Below, one piece after another: positions 9,464 through 17,804 of a stretch of DNA of 37,558 bases. The stretch lies in the IMG/VR virus record IMGVR_UViG_3300042317_000627, positions 1-37,558 of that record; one strand, 5' to 3'. The notes beneath the pieces were generated by a model. That model was not told the DNA's origin and made no database searches. It saw only the letters and a program-made list of their open reading frames with translations. Origin of the DNA: a virus. A program made the translations under genes and the position numbers. Each line of letters begins with the position of its first letter. Within the stretch, counting starts at the first letter, position 1.

Positions 9464-9994
9464 GTTCTTTAATTGTTTCCAGTTGTAAAATGAGGCATTC
9501 AATATCGGTAATGCCAAGTAACTCTGTCACTACTGGTAACGCTACCCAGTCAATTTTTGCATCCATCATATTCCACGCCTTAACTGCTAAAACTACATCA
9601 CTGTCAGGCGGTGAATTTGGCTGAATCGGCAAATCTGCCGATTCAAGCCATGTTGCTATTTTTTTTCAGCACGCTCGGCTTTCTCGTTATGGTCGCTGAT
9701 TGATTGCTTAATGGCATCAGCCAGCGGTTTCCATAACTCCGATTTGTCATCAATATACTCAACCCATAAATCTGTTGAAAAATTGAGCGCAATAGGGTCA
9801 CCGCCTGGGATTAAATCAATCTCTTGCAAATCCCAGCCAACAACACAACGGCGCACCAAAACCAACGGTGAAAACTTAGGGTCTTTATACATTTCAGCTT
9901 GCTCGGCTTCAGTGGGGCGGCGTATGGTAAATTTATGCCCGCCCACTTCTGCCACTGATTCACGCGCTTTTCTTATTTTGTCAATTAAGCTCAT
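9444..9994 (-). CDS. Tail assembly chaperone fusion GT, made by -1 frameshift
   Basis: The T-like frame (stop at 9444) is open from the end of the G-like gene with no good start of its own. The first in-frame start is a TTG at 9632 with no convincing Shine-Dalgarno. Slipping back one base on the A8 run at 9659-9666 joins the frames as ...GAA AAA AAA | ATA GCA ACA TGG, giving a protein of about 183 residues. Lambda G/GT works this way: the fusion holds the tape measure during tail tube assembly. The gene sits exactly between the tube gene and the tape measure, as in lambda. I infer the slip from sequence and gene order only. Confidence 0.8.
9656..9994 (-). CDS. G: Tail assembly chaperone, lambda gpG-like
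   Basis: 112 residues opening MSLIDKIRKARESVAEVGGH, with a TIRRPTEAEQAEM segment like the small tail-assembly chaperones of other siphophages. It ends AERAEKK at a TAG right after the slippery A run. It lies between the tail tube gene (10003) and the tape measure. It is the unshifted product of the G/GT pair. Confidence 0.85.
   Translation of the reverse strand: MSLIDKIRKARESVAEVGGHKFTIRRPTEAEQAEMYKDPKFSPLVLVRRCVVGWDLQEIDLIPGGDPIALNFSTDLWVEYIDDKSELWKPLADAIKQSISDHNEKAERAEKK
9659..9667 (-). promoter_or_regulatory. Slippery sequence for programmed -1 frameshift
   Basis: On the minus strand GAAAAAAAATAG ends the G-like frame. Its eight consecutive A give an A-AAA-AAA heptamer, a canonical -1 slip site, directly before the TAG. 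Frame arithmetic puts the downstream T-like frame in -1, open across the junction. Confidence 0.8.
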
Positions 9995-10002
9995 GCGTTA
10001 AT

Positions 10003-10647
10003 TTATGCGCTGTAGTATGACGGGGTGCTGTTCATGGTGATGGTCGTTGGCGTTGTGACTAAACCTTGCGCTTGACCACCAGGCAATAGGTTTGCACCCA
10101 CATAGCCGTTAAATGTCATCACTTGACCACCTGAACCAAACGTAAATTTGAATGCGCGTTTAGCTTGTGAATCTGAGGCCGTTTTCATCGCTAATAAACC
10201 AGCGTCTGAAACATCCCAAATGTTATCAAATGTAAACGTAGTGGCTGCTGGTAAGCCAGGCATTTGCGTGCGCGCATTGTCGTGAATGGTTGTAGTGTCA
10301 ATAAAGTCAAAGCCGCCGCCACTTGAACTGATAGACGTTGCTGTGCTGATGGTTGAACCAAAAGTAACCTCTTGCGCTGTACCGCTTGTAAACGTATCAA
10401 ACGCAGTTGAATCAATACCCTCTAATTCAAAAGTGTTTGCCGCCACGTTAGCAATACGGCATGAACGGTCATTGACTTGGCGCATACCTTGCACTGAAAG
10501 CACTACATAAGCGCCATTCGCTAAACCGTGTGCAGTTGATGTCACCACAGCGGTGCTTGCCTTTGTGATTGCTGTAATCGTTTTTGAAGCGCCTAGTGCA
10601 GATTGCATCGCAATTTGCACATTACTCCATTTTTTTGCTGCTGCCAT
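10003..10647 (-). CDS. Major tail tube protein (lambda gpV position)
   Basis: 214 residues, located between the tail terminator and the G/GT pair as in lambda. The opening AAKKWSNVQIAMQSAL and the internal TSTAHGLANGAYVVLSVQGM segment are typical of phage tail tube proteins that carry a small beta-rich insert. The C-terminal half (AFKFTFGSGGQVMTFNGYVG) fits the tube-forming beta-sandwich. It is expected to be the most abundant tail protein. The symbol V is not assigned because the sequence is not close enough for me to be sure of orthology. Confidence 0.85.
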   Translation of the reverse strand: MAAAKKWSNVQIAMQSALGASKTITAITKASTAVVTSTAHGLANGAYVVLSVQGMRQVNDRSCRIANVAANTFELEGIDSTAFDTFTSGTAQEVTFGSTISTATSISSSGGGFDFIDTTTIHDNARTQMPGLPAATTFTFDNIWDVSDAGLLAMKTASDSQAKRAFKFTFGSGGQVMTFNGYVGANLLPGGQAQGLVTTPTTITMNSTPSYYSA

Positions 10648-10659
10648 TTTTGTTACTCC

Positions 10660-11115
10660 TTAAATTGAAATATCAGGCGTTGCGGCCTGCGTGTAATAGC
10701 TTGCGATGAAAGTCATCATGGCTTGACCTGTAGGCATTTCAGCTTGTGCATTCATTTCAATTTCAACCTCTTTGAATGTAAGCTCTTTAATTAAGCCATT
10801 TAAAGTGTTGGCGGTAGCGCTGGCATTAATAGCTTGCTCAACCTCTTTGATGATCGTATCTAACGTGTCATCTAAGTTACTCACCGCCTTTGCTACGGCT
10901 GTCACCGTAATGGTTAAGCTGCGCTCAAGTAGTGGGTTACTTATTACGCTTAACGCCTCAATGCCTTCGTTATTGGTGGCAATGAGTAGTGCCGGCAATT
11001 CAGCCGCTTGTAACGGTGTAAGCCGTGATTGATAAACCTTTGCACCCGTAGTGCTTAAGCCCGTTAATAACGTGGCTAGAGCCTCACGAATTTGCTGACG
11101 CACATGGTTAGCCAT
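10660..11115 (-). CDS. Tail terminator-like protein (lambda gpU position)
   Basis: 151 residues beginning MANHVRQQIREALATLLTGL, the pattern of gpU/tail-terminator proteins: an N-terminal helix, then a strand in KVYQSRLTPLQAAELPALLI. It overlaps the upstream head-tail joining gene by one base and is followed by the tube gene, as in lambda. The expected role is to cap the completed tail tube and make the joint to the head. Confidence 0.8.
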   Translation of the reverse strand: MANHVRQQIREALATLLTGLSTTGAKVYQSRLTPLQAAELPALLIATNNEGIEALSVISNPLLERSLTITVTAVAKAVSNLDDTLDTIIKEVEQAINASATANTLNGLIKELTFKEVEIEMNAQAEMPTGQAMMTFIASYYTQAATPDISI

Positions 11116-11393
11116 TACGCCCTCGTCAATTCAATGCGTACAATGCCAGTACCGTCAGGCTCTATAGATTGAATCTTATAGTTGATAGATTCAATTACTA
11201 AAGTTTGCCCAATGGTGGCACTGCTAAAATCTGCCGCATTTGCTGTGATTAAAGGGTTGGTACTGGCCGTGCCATAAGTATCTATATAAGCATGGTCATA
11301 AATCACGTTTACTGTAGTGCTGCCGTTATACAAAGCCGACACAGCAAACTCGTCGCTGTTAAAAAATTCAGCCATGTTTTCGGTAAGCGCCAT
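11115..11393 (-). CDS. Head-tail joining protein (lambda FII-like position)
   Basis: A 92-residue beta-rich protein (FAVSALYNGSTTVNVIYDHAY, then QTLVIESINYKIQSIEPDG). Size, beta content and position between capsid and tail terminator fit the lambda FII/head-tail joining family. Its ATG overlaps the stop of the 51-residue gene upstream (TAATG), so translation is likely coupled. Assignment rests mainly on position and fold impression. Confidence 0.65.
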   Translation of the reverse strand: MALTENMAEFFNSDEFAVSALYNGSTTVNVIYDHAYIDTYGTASTNPLITANAADFSSATIGQTLVIESINYKIQSIEPDGTGIVRIELTRA

Positions 11394-11548
11394 TATTCTG
11401 CGTCTTTGTCTTTACTTTTAGCGGGCGCTTCAACTGCCCAGCCGTGGCGGATCGCTAAATCACCTGCAGACTTACTGACTTCTTCAACCTTGCCAGCGAC
11501 AACGCGCTTGTCATCTAAAAACATCGTACGTTTTGGAATAATTTTCAT
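11393..11548 (-). CDS. Small protein between capsid and head-tail joining genes
   Basis: A 51-residue frame from ATG 11548 to TAA 11393, with basic N- and C-termini (MKIIPKRTMFLDDKR; KSKDKDAE) and a segment GDLAIRHGWAVEA. It fills the gap between the capsid and the joining protein and shares TAATG with the next gene. The placement matches short accessory head proteins found here in other siphophages. I do not recognise a function. Confidence 0.7.
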   Translation of the reverse strand: MKIIPKRTMFLDDKRVVAGKVEEVSKSAGDLAIRHGWAVEAPAKSKDKDAE

Positions 11549-11611
11549 CACTAAACCTTTAAATATTGTGTGAATTAAATGGTGCGGTTAACTTAACCGC
11601 ACCATCACTCA

Positions 11612-13504
11612 TTACACTGTTAATGCGTCTTTCATAGCTGAGAATGATTCAGCATGACGTACTGCGATGTCGACATCTTGCAATGCCACTACACGTACTG
11701 TGCCACTTGTTGAGCCTGTGTATGGGTCTACCATTAAATCTAAAGTACCCCATTGGCCAATTAATAAATCGTTCCAGTTGCCTGCGATTAACGCTGACGC
11801 TACACCGCTTGATGTACCTTTAGTTAAGTTGCTTGGCACTTGGTTTGAGATACCAGCACGAATGCCACCGTAGTTAGTGATACCGCCTGCATCTGGGAAG
11901 TCGCCAGCAATATAGCCTGCAACACCTGCTGCTTTAAGCGTACTCATTAATTTACCGTGTACTTTGCTATTGGTTAAAATACCGAGTGCGCCAAAATCTG
12001 CATTGGCTACTGATAAGTCAGACCACAACTCAACAATATGCGCCCAAGTTGGTGCAAGGCCGTTAGTACCGCCAGCTACGTCACCGATGCCTGCAGTCGC
12101 TAAAATACCAGTAGGTTGATTAGATGCACCTGTACCGTTAATAGCCGCTGAATCAATCGCTAGCGCTAATACTGTCGCTAAGTCGCTACGTACAAAGCCT
12201 TCAACATCGATAGAAGATTGTAAGAGTAGTTTGCGTGAAATATCTGAGAATGCACCGACTGTTTTAGGTGTCATAGTCACTTGATCAAACGCTGCTTGGC
12301 TTTCTGTAGGTGAGCCTGATTCAGCTACCCAGTAAGCCGTTGCGCCGCCAGTTTGACGTGGAATAGCAATTTGACCAGATAAACCGGTTAAGAACTGTGC
12401 GCCCATGCGTGCTACTTGCATACGGTTACGTAGCAAATCAATAAAGCTAGCTGCCAATAAGTTAGTAGCTACTGTGTGGCCACCGGCTGTGGTTGTTGTG
12501 ACGTTAAGGTCACGTTTTTGCACTTCAACAGGTACATAAAAACCTTGTGCGCTGCGGCCTTGTGTAGAGCCGTAAGCATCAGAACATTCGCGCTCAAATT
12601 TAGCGGCTTCTTGTGCTTTACGATCTGTTGGGTTTGCCATAGCGTTAATGGCACGCATAAAGCTAAAGTTTTTAGCTTCTTTTTCTGTTAAGCCAATTTC
12701 AGCAGTAGGTAGTGGTTTTGTTGCTTGACGTGCCAATAATGCTGTTTTGAACTCGTCTACACTTTTGCCGCTGCGTACATATTCAGCCGCAAGGTCTGTT
12801 GCTTTGTATTGCTCGCCAATGCTGATAATTTCACCAATGCGTGCTTGTAAGTTTGCAGCACCGCGTGCTTCATGTGCTGTAACATCAATATTTGTTTGAT
12901 CTGTCATTTTAATATGCCCCTGATTAGGAATAGGTAATTCAATAATTGGATTTAATGCGTTTTGCTCATCGGCGCTACGGCCAACCCCTACTGTAAAATC
13001 TGCTGGTACTGATACCAGTGAAACTTCAAAAGGTGTCCAGTCTGTTACGCGATAAGTCTCTAAGCTTGATTCAGCTTCAATTTCGCCATCATCTTCTGAG
13101 GTATAAGAAGTAGCGGCTTGTTGCAATACTGCTTTATTGATCATATAACCTACGCTGACATTACTGCGTATGCCATCTTTCACATCTTGATATATCTCTT
13201 CTGCACGCGCACTTTTTCCAAAGCGCACCACGGCACGACCTACTCGGTCAGCACCGATCTGTACTGATTCAATAACACCAATATGATCACGACTATCATG
13301 ATCCATAAGTAATGGCCCACCAGATTTAAGACGGGTAAGGTCTACGCTGGAGGGCGTATGATCGAGGATTTCAATCCCCCAGAATCGCTCGTAAGGCACT
13401 TCACTTGAAAAAGCAAGCTCTACGGTGCGGTTTGTTTCGTTGATGGCGGCACGATCTACCGCAAAACTGCGGTGCTCTTTGGTGCCTGGTTTAATCGTTT
13501 TCAT
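11612..13504 (-). CDS. Fused prohead protease and HK97-type major capsid protein
   Basis: About 630 residues. Residues 1-175 match the HK97-family prohead protease: a PLLMDHDSRDHIG segment with the catalytic-type histidine, GIRSNVSVGY with the serine, and VTDWTPFEVSLVSVPAD near the end. The rest is an HK97-fold capsid: a helical delta-like region at about 200-300, then GFYVPVEVQKRD, the FSDISRKLLLQSS segment and a conserved C-terminus. Of the possible starts, ATG 13504 has AAGGAG 5 nt upstream; the GTG two codons earlier does not. An internal ATG at 12907 with AGGGGC upstream could yield the capsid part alone (about 431 residues). Confidence 0.92.
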   Translation of the reverse strand: MKTIKPGTKEHRSFAVDRAAINETNRTVELAFSSEVPYERFWGIEILDHTPSSVDLTRLKSGGPLLMDHDSRDHIGVIESVQIGADRVGRAVVRFGKSARAEEIYQDVKDGIRSNVSVGYMINKAVLQQAATSYTSEDDGEIEAESSLETYRVTDWTPFEVSLVSVPADFTVGVGRSADEQNALNPIIELPIPNQGHIKMTDQTNIDVTAHEARGAANLQARIGEIISIGEQYKATDLAAEYVRSGKSVDEFKTALLARQATKPLPTAEIGLTEKEAKNFSFMRAINAMANPTDRKAQEAAKFERECSDAYGSTQGRSAQGFYVPVEVQKRDLNVTTTTAGGHTVATNLLAASFIDLLRNRMQVARMGAQFLTGLSGQIAIPRQTGGATAYWVAESGSPTESQAAFDQVTMTPKTVGAFSDISRKLLLQSSIDVEGFVRSDLATVLALAIDSAAINGTGASNQPTGILATAGIGDVAGGTNGLAPTWAHIVELWSDLSVANADFGALGILTNSKVHGKLMSTLKAAGVAGYIAGDFPDAGGITNYGGIRAGISNQVPSNLTKGTSSGVASALIAGNWNDLLIGQWGTLDLMVDPYTGSTSGTVRVVALQDVDIAVRHAESFSAMKDALTV

Positions 13505-13538
13505 AAACACTCCTTCATATGTGCTATGAAAACATGAG

Positions 13539-13572
13539 AAGTGTAAATACTTAAGGCGAAGTCTTAACAGTT
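13539..13572 (-). repeat. 34-bp dispersed repeat, copy 1 (possible late promoter/operator)
   Basis: It matches 18383-18416 at 33 of 34 bases. On the minus strand it contains TTAAGA, 16 nt, then TACACT, a weak promoter-like pair, and a TTAAG...CTTAA dyad. It lies 35 bp upstream of the capsid start and overlaps the preceding gene's stop codon. Confidence 0.7.
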
Positions 13573-14563
13573 AAAACTGGCGTAATAATAATAGCTCTGC
13601 CTCATCTTTACGGCGGCGCATTAAACGCTTGCGGATGTAAAGCTCGGCATCACCTACGGTGGTACTTTCAATGAGTGGGTTGTCATTTTCATCAAGCGGC
13701 AATGCCCACAGTATGGGTGGCATCCATGCGGGGCGTGGTTTAGTAAGTATTTTTGGTTTGCGTGGTTGGAATATACCGCCGCCAGCGCTATTACTTATAA
13801 TGTCATGTAGCGTACCCATGACAACGCCACTAATGATTGACGCTGTAGCGGTTAAATCACCGCTAGTTTCAAATGTTTTAAATCGAGTAGCAGCGCCATT
13901 TATAGCGCCCAATTGTCCAGTCAGTGAGCCGCTAGTCGCATGGGTAATAATAGCGCCTGATCGTACTGCAGTACCGTTAATACTACCTAACTGGCCAGTG
14001 AGTGCGCCATCAGCAATAAAGGCGCGATAATGAGTAGCGCTACCAACAATGGCTGATAGTTGACCAACGAGTGCACCACTAGTCGTAAAGGCTCTAAATC
14101 GACTACTTATACCTACAATAGTCCCTAGTTGACCAGTGAGTGCGCCACTGGTCGCAAAAGTGCGGTAACGAGTAGCGCTAGCAATAATGGATGAGGGCTG
14201 GCCAGTGAGTGCGCCACTGGTCGAATGAGTAATAATCCCTGCAGCCCTCGCAGATGATCCTATAACTAAGCTTGATTGACCTATTAGGGCGCCAGTAGTA
14301 TTAAATACCCGATAACGTATGCCACTGCCGCTAATAGTAGATGACTGGCCAACTAAATTACCATTGGTTACATGGGATACTGCCCCACCTATAGATGCCC
14401 AGGTGCTTAAACCTAATACCGCATCAACTGGCTGGCTTGTTGCGCTTGCGCCAGTTGCAAACTGGCTATGTTCTAGCCCATCCTGCAGTACGAATGTATT
14501 GGGGGTGGCTGGTGTAGCAAAGGCATCATTAGCGATAACGCCATCAATGATGACTAATGCCAT
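13571..14563 (-). CDS. Repeat-containing putative virion protein
   Basis: 330 residues. The N-terminal 60 residues are unique. Residues 66-249 hold about eight units of 23-26 residues built on TSGALTGQ-x-x-x-I-x-G-x-A-x-RYR. The C-terminal 75 residues are basic and proline-rich, then charged (RPAWMPPILWALPLDENDNP, RKRLMRRRKDEAELLLLRQF). I recall repeats of the SG-x-L-x-GQ type in uncharacterised proteins of other tailed prophages. Its place between the portal and capsid suggests a head decoration or fibre-like role, which I cannot prove. Confidence 0.8.
   Translation of the reverse strand: MALVIIDGVIANDAFATPATPNTFVLQDGLEHSQFATGASATSQPVDAVLGLSTWASIGGAVSHVTNGNLVGQSSTISGSGIRYRVFNTTGALIGQSSLVIGSSARAAGIITHSTSGALTGQPSSIIASATRYRTFATSGALTGQLGTIVGISSRFRAFTTSGALVGQLSAIVGSATHYRAFIADGALTGQLGSINGTAVRSGAIITHATSGSLTGQLGAINGAATRFKTFETSGDLTATASIISGVVMGTLHDIISNSAGGGIFQPRKPKILTKPRPAWMPPILWALPLDENDNPLIESTTVGDAELYIRKRLMRRRKDEAELLLLRQF
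13817..14368 (-). repeat. In-gene tandem repeats encoding TSGALTGQ units
   Basis: Degenerate tandem units of mostly 69 bp, with two longer ones carrying an extra IITHA/S segment, encode residues 66-249 of the protein above. Sequence such as ccagtgagtgcgccact recurs nearly unchanged along the region, so slippage or recombination could change the copy number. Confidence 0.8.
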
Positions 14564-14564
14564 A

Positions 14565-14765
14565 TTATGCCCCCGTTATTACTGCCTCAATGTTTGTTTT
14601 ACACTGAATAAATAAATCATCAATAAAGGCTGACCGATGTGTCGCACATAAATCACCACCTAATGAAGCCCCAACATCTAAAACTGTATCGTTATAAGTA
14701 ATGCCTACCACTAAAGAAGCGGCATCAATAGCCCCGCATACGGTACATATTTTATCGGTTGCCAT
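14565..14765 (-). CDS. Small cysteine-containing protein, unrecognised
   Basis: 66 residues (MATDKICTVCGAIDAASL start) with a CTVC pair near the N-terminus and two further cysteines (GDLCATH, IQCKTN). The pattern could bind a metal ion. It lies one base upstream of the repeat protein and 8 bp downstream of the 223-residue gene, so it is part of the same structural operon. I do not recognise a family. Confidence 0.65.
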   Translation of the reverse strand: MATDKICTVCGAIDAASLVVGITYNDTVLDVGASLGGDLCATHRSAFIDDLFIQCKTNIEAVITGA

Positions 14766-14773
14766 ATTCAGTC

Positions 14774-15445
14774 CTAGTTAAATTCTTGCCATGCACCACT
14801 AATCATTAGTTTTCTATTGGCAGTCGTCACGGCTAAGGTTGACCATACAACAATACCCTCACCTGGCGCTAAGATAAGTTCGTCACCTTCACCATCAGGA
14901 TTCCATTCATCCGTCTGTGCTGACCAATGACCACCACCACCTGTAAGCAAGTCCATTGTCTGACCAATAAAACCAAATACGTTGGCTACACTAGTTACTG
15001 TTAAGCCTGTTGAGGCAATAGAGATTAACCCTTGTGCGGCAGCATCGGCTGTTTTACGTCTAGCAGGTGTTGTTGTAGCGGCTGATAGCGTACCAGTAAA
15101 GCTAATACGGCTGACATGGATTAATGGCGCAATCAAATCAACTGCTAGCGTGGTTGAGAAGTTTTGTTTAAACGTCATACGGTCAACGGCAATCTTAACC
15201 GTTGAGGCTAATGGGTTAGTTAAGAAAAAGAACCCTGTTGTCGTGCCTGTATGTACGGCTGTGGGGATGGCTGCGGCTGGAATAACAAACTTATATTGCC
15301 CTGTAATATCCCGTTCAGTTGAGGGGATAAAAAAGTATTCTTCTACGGTATTCGCCCCAACAACACTTTCTTTGGTGCGTATCTTTTTCCCTGTATTGCC
15401 ACTGTCGGTTGGTAAAATAATAACTTGTTCGGTTTTAGCTGCCAT
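14774..15445 (-). CDS. Putative virion protein, unrecognised
   Basis: 223 residues, mostly predicted beta-strand (GQYKFVIPAAAIPTAV, GFFFLTNPLASTVKIAV, LMISGAWQEF). No transmembrane segment or enzymatic motif is visible. The composition and C-terminus (LILAPGEGIVVWSTLAVT) look like a phage structural protein with a jelly-roll or collar-type fold. It shares the operon with the capsid and portal. The function is unknown. Confidence 0.7.
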   Translation of the reverse strand: MAAKTEQVIILPTDSGNTGKKIRTKESVVGANTVEEYFFIPSTERDITGQYKFVIPAAAIPTAVHTGTTTGFFFLTNPLASTVKIAVDRMTFKQNFSTTLAVDLIAPLIHVSRISFTGTLSAATTTPARRKTADAAAQGLISIASTGLTVTSVANVFGFIGQTMDLLTGGGGHWSAQTDEWNPDGEGDELILAPGEGIVVWSTLAVTTANRKLMISGAWQEFN

Positions 15446-15453
15446 GATTTATC

Positions 15454-15840
15454 CTATGCGCTTAAGGCTGTATAAGTGAGGGATGAACAGGCTACAGTAT
15501 CGCCTGCGGTGACTGCTAAACCATTAGTCATGTTAATGTCAGAGCCTGATGCAGCTACTGCACAATGAATGACTGCTGTACCACCTGAAGTTTGCAATGA
15601 GGCAAAGGCGACTGTTCCTCCTGCGGCGTTGGTATCACTTGCAATAGCATTAGCCGTTGCTGTGCCTGTAGCGCTTGCGCCGAAAGCCGTTGCACTTAAT
15701 GCTAAGTTAGCTACTACAGTGCTAGGTGCGGCAACGGTAGAGCCAGTAATATGAAATTTTAAGCGGCCAGATGCGCCAATAAGCGCGGTCACTGCGTCAG
15801 TGGCGGCATTGCGTGCCGCAGTTGAATGGGTAACTGCCAC
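15454..15840 (-). CDS. Conserved phage structural protein
   Basis: 128 residues, low complexity in Ala, Thr, Ser and Gly, opening MAVTHSTAARNAATDAV and ending DTVACSSLTYTA. I recall this start and end pattern from uncharacterised proteins in head modules of other siphophages. It sits between portal and capsid genes, the usual position. It may be a minor head or decoration protein. The exact role is unknown. Confidence 0.75.
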   Translation of the reverse strand: MAVTHSTAARNAATDAVTALIGASGRLKFHITGSTVAAPSTVVANLALSATAFGASATGTATANAIASDTNAAGGTVAFASLQTSGGTAVIHCAVAASGSDINMTNGLAVTAGDTVACSSLTYTALSA

Positions 15841-15842
15841 AA

Positions 15843-15992
15843 TTAATCCTTTTTAATTTCAGCCTGCAAGGCTTTTAGTTGATCTTCATTAATAAAACCC
15901 ACCATAGGAATATCGCGGGTTTCTCCGGTTTCTTTACTAGTAATGCTTAAGGTAAAGCTTACCTCACCCACTACGCCTGATAAATCAGCCAT
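15843..15992 (-). CDS. Small head-module protein
   Basis: A 49-residue frame, ATG 15992 to TAA 15843: MADLSGVVGEVSFTLSITSK followed by ETGETRDIPMVGF and a lysine-rich end. It begins 9 bp after the portal stop and ends 2 bp before the next start, so it fills the gap exactly, as real phage genes do. It has a beta-hairpin-like pattern and no known family that I can name. Confidence 0.7.
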   Translation of the reverse strand: MADLSGVVGEVSFTLSITSKETGETRDIPMVGFINEDQLKALQAEIKKD

Positions 15993-16001
15993 GGTTAATC
16001 C

Positions 16002-17804
16002 TTAATGTGTGACTGGCACACGTTTAATTGTTTTAATATCGCCATTGGCATCGCGGGTGATTTCATCTTGTGTCGCTACTGCCGGCATTACATTGACGTT
16101 GTTTTGCACTTCTGGTGTGTTAATTGTTACGCTGCGCTCTGGCACATTAATGCTGGCCTCAAGTGTCACATTAGGCTGTGGCGTGCTAATGGGCGCATCT
16201 ATATGAAAGGCTTTTTCATGAATATGCACGGGCGAATCTACGCGCACGTCAGGCGTGGTAATATTGGTAATAGGTGCTGCCACATTCACCGTAATGGCTT
16301 TTGCCTGATCTACAGGCGTTGGTTGTGAAGCATTATTCACGGGAGTGGCAGCAATCGGTGCGGGAGCCGCATAAGCGGGCAACCCAAGTTTGGTGGCGCT
16401 TTCATTGGCGCGGGCAAGGTCTTGCATGACGTCATCTAAATCAAGCCCCATTTGGCTGGCAATGACATAAGGTGAATTAAGCCCATTTTTAATGGCAAGC
16501 AAGCTCGCTTCAATATCTCGCATGGGGTCTACCCATTGCCAGCGTCTACCTTGCCAGGTGTGCATAGAAAATTTATCAAGTTTAGTAGCAGGTAGTGCGC
16601 TACCGTTAGGCAGGGTAATGGCATTTTTTAATAAGGCAATAGAGAGCCACTCTTCATACATGGGCGATAAAAACGAATCAGCAAACCAGCTTTGAATCGT
16701 CATCCATTGTTCGCGCTCATCAATCACGCCGCTACGAATAGAACTAAAATTAACCCCTTCTAAATCATTGGCCAAGCCGTTATAAGCCACATTAAGCCCA
16801 GCAGATGCACGGCGTAAGAAGTTTTTAACAAAAGGGCCAAGCATGGCGTCAGGGTATTTAGTGTCATAGGGCTTGAAGTCGTAACCCTCTGGCAAGGTGT
16901 CATATTCACCTGGTACACTTAAATTAATGGGGTCGTCTGATGATCCGGCATCTGTGCCCAGTGCTGTGCCGTCAGGCGATACAATAAAGCCTAATGTGTT
17001 TGCGCCTTTACGTGCCGCAATCAGTGCGCTTTGTTCAAACTCACCTAAGTGGTGCAAAGTCAGCATAGAGGCGCTCATCCATGGGATGCCGCGAATTTGC
17101 TCAGGGTTTTCATAGATGAAATCATGATAAATATCTTCTGCAGGTACACGCTCACGTAAACGCTGCGTAGTATGTTCAGACGGGTGGCTGGTAAAAATAT
17201 GATAAGCCACTGGCCGGCGATAGGCATCAATCTCAATGCCCATAATAATGGCATTATTGCTACCTGTAGGCGCTAAATTATAAAGTGAATCTAAGCGATC
17301 CACATCGAGTAACTGTAAGGCAAAGCCAAAACGATTATTAGCCGCCTTGCCGCGCACCTTACGAATTAAATATTCACCATCACGGCTAAAACAACGTGCC
17401 ACAGCACGCTCAAACTCTGCAAAACTTAACCGGCCAGATACTTCACATACCCCTTTTTTTGACCATTCCGCAAAAGCCGCTTCAATGGCATCATTGGCGG
17501 GTTTATCTTGCGTGGTAGCGTTGCTCATAATACGCGCTTGCAAATTAAACCCATTAGGGCCAACCACGTTGGCGACGACTAGATTAATAAACTTTTTAGC
17601 GTAGTCATTATTTTTTGCAAGGTCACGGCTGCGGGCGCGTAATTGGGGTAAATCAGTTTTTAATTCTTGGTTAATGCTATTGGTGGTAGTGAGCCATGAT
17701 CCGGTAAGCCTATCAACAATCGCAGCATTAAAGCGCCTAAATTGAAACTTAGCACCGCTAGCAGGGATGTCTTTAGTAAAAAATTTGCTGAGAAAATTAG
17801 CCAT
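16002..17804 (-). CDS. Portal protein, lambda gpB-like
   Basis: 600 residues. The core to about residue 460 matches lambda-family portals (LPQLRARSRDLAKNNDYAKK, IPWMSASMLTLHHLGEFEQS, GLANDLEGVNFSSIRSG, WQGRRWQWVDPMRDIEA). The C-terminal 110 residues are an unusual Val/Asn/Thr/Pro-rich extension (NITTPDVRVDSPVHI, RSVTINTPEVQNNVNV), as in some related phages without a fused protease. The portal forms the DNA entry vertex and docks the terminase. It overlaps the upstream gene by one base. Confidence 0.95.
   Translation of the reverse strand: MANFLSKFFTKDIPASGAKFQFRRFNAAIVDRLTGSWLTTTNSINQELKTDLPQLRARSRDLAKNNDYAKKFINLVVANVVGPNGFNLQARIMSNATTQDKPANDAIEAAFAEWSKKGVCEVSGRLSFAEFERAVARCFSRDGEYLIRKVRGKAANNRFGFALQLLDVDRLDSLYNLAPTGSNNAIIMGIEIDAYRRPVAYHIFTSHPSEHTTQRLRERVPAEDIYHDFIYENPEQIRGIPWMSASMLTLHHLGEFEQSALIAARKGANTLGFIVSPDGTALGTDAGSSDDPINLSVPGEYDTLPEGYDFKPYDTKYPDAMLGPFVKNFLRRASAGLNVAYNGLANDLEGVNFSSIRSGVIDEREQWMTIQSWFADSFLSPMYEEWLSIALLKNAITLPNGSALPATKLDKFSMHTWQGRRWQWVDPMRDIEASLLAIKNGLNSPYVIASQMGLDLDDVMQDLARANESATKLGLPAYAAPAPIAATPVNNASQPTPVDQAKAITVNVAAPITNITTPDVRVDSPVHIHEKAFHIDAPISTPQPNVTLEASINVPERSVTINTPEVQNNVNVMPAVATQDEITRDANGDIKTIKRVPVTH

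Noticed and set aside
8988-9488. A 166-codon plus-strand frame inside the tape measure gene
   Set aside because: It is antisense to a clear tape measure protein, has a Ser/Ala-rich composition typical of shadow frames, and shows no ribosome site.
14982-15479. A 165-codon plus-strand frame opposite the 223-residue virion gene
   Set aside because: A shadow of the minus-strand frame. It has no domain, no Shine-Dalgarno, and runs against the operon direction.
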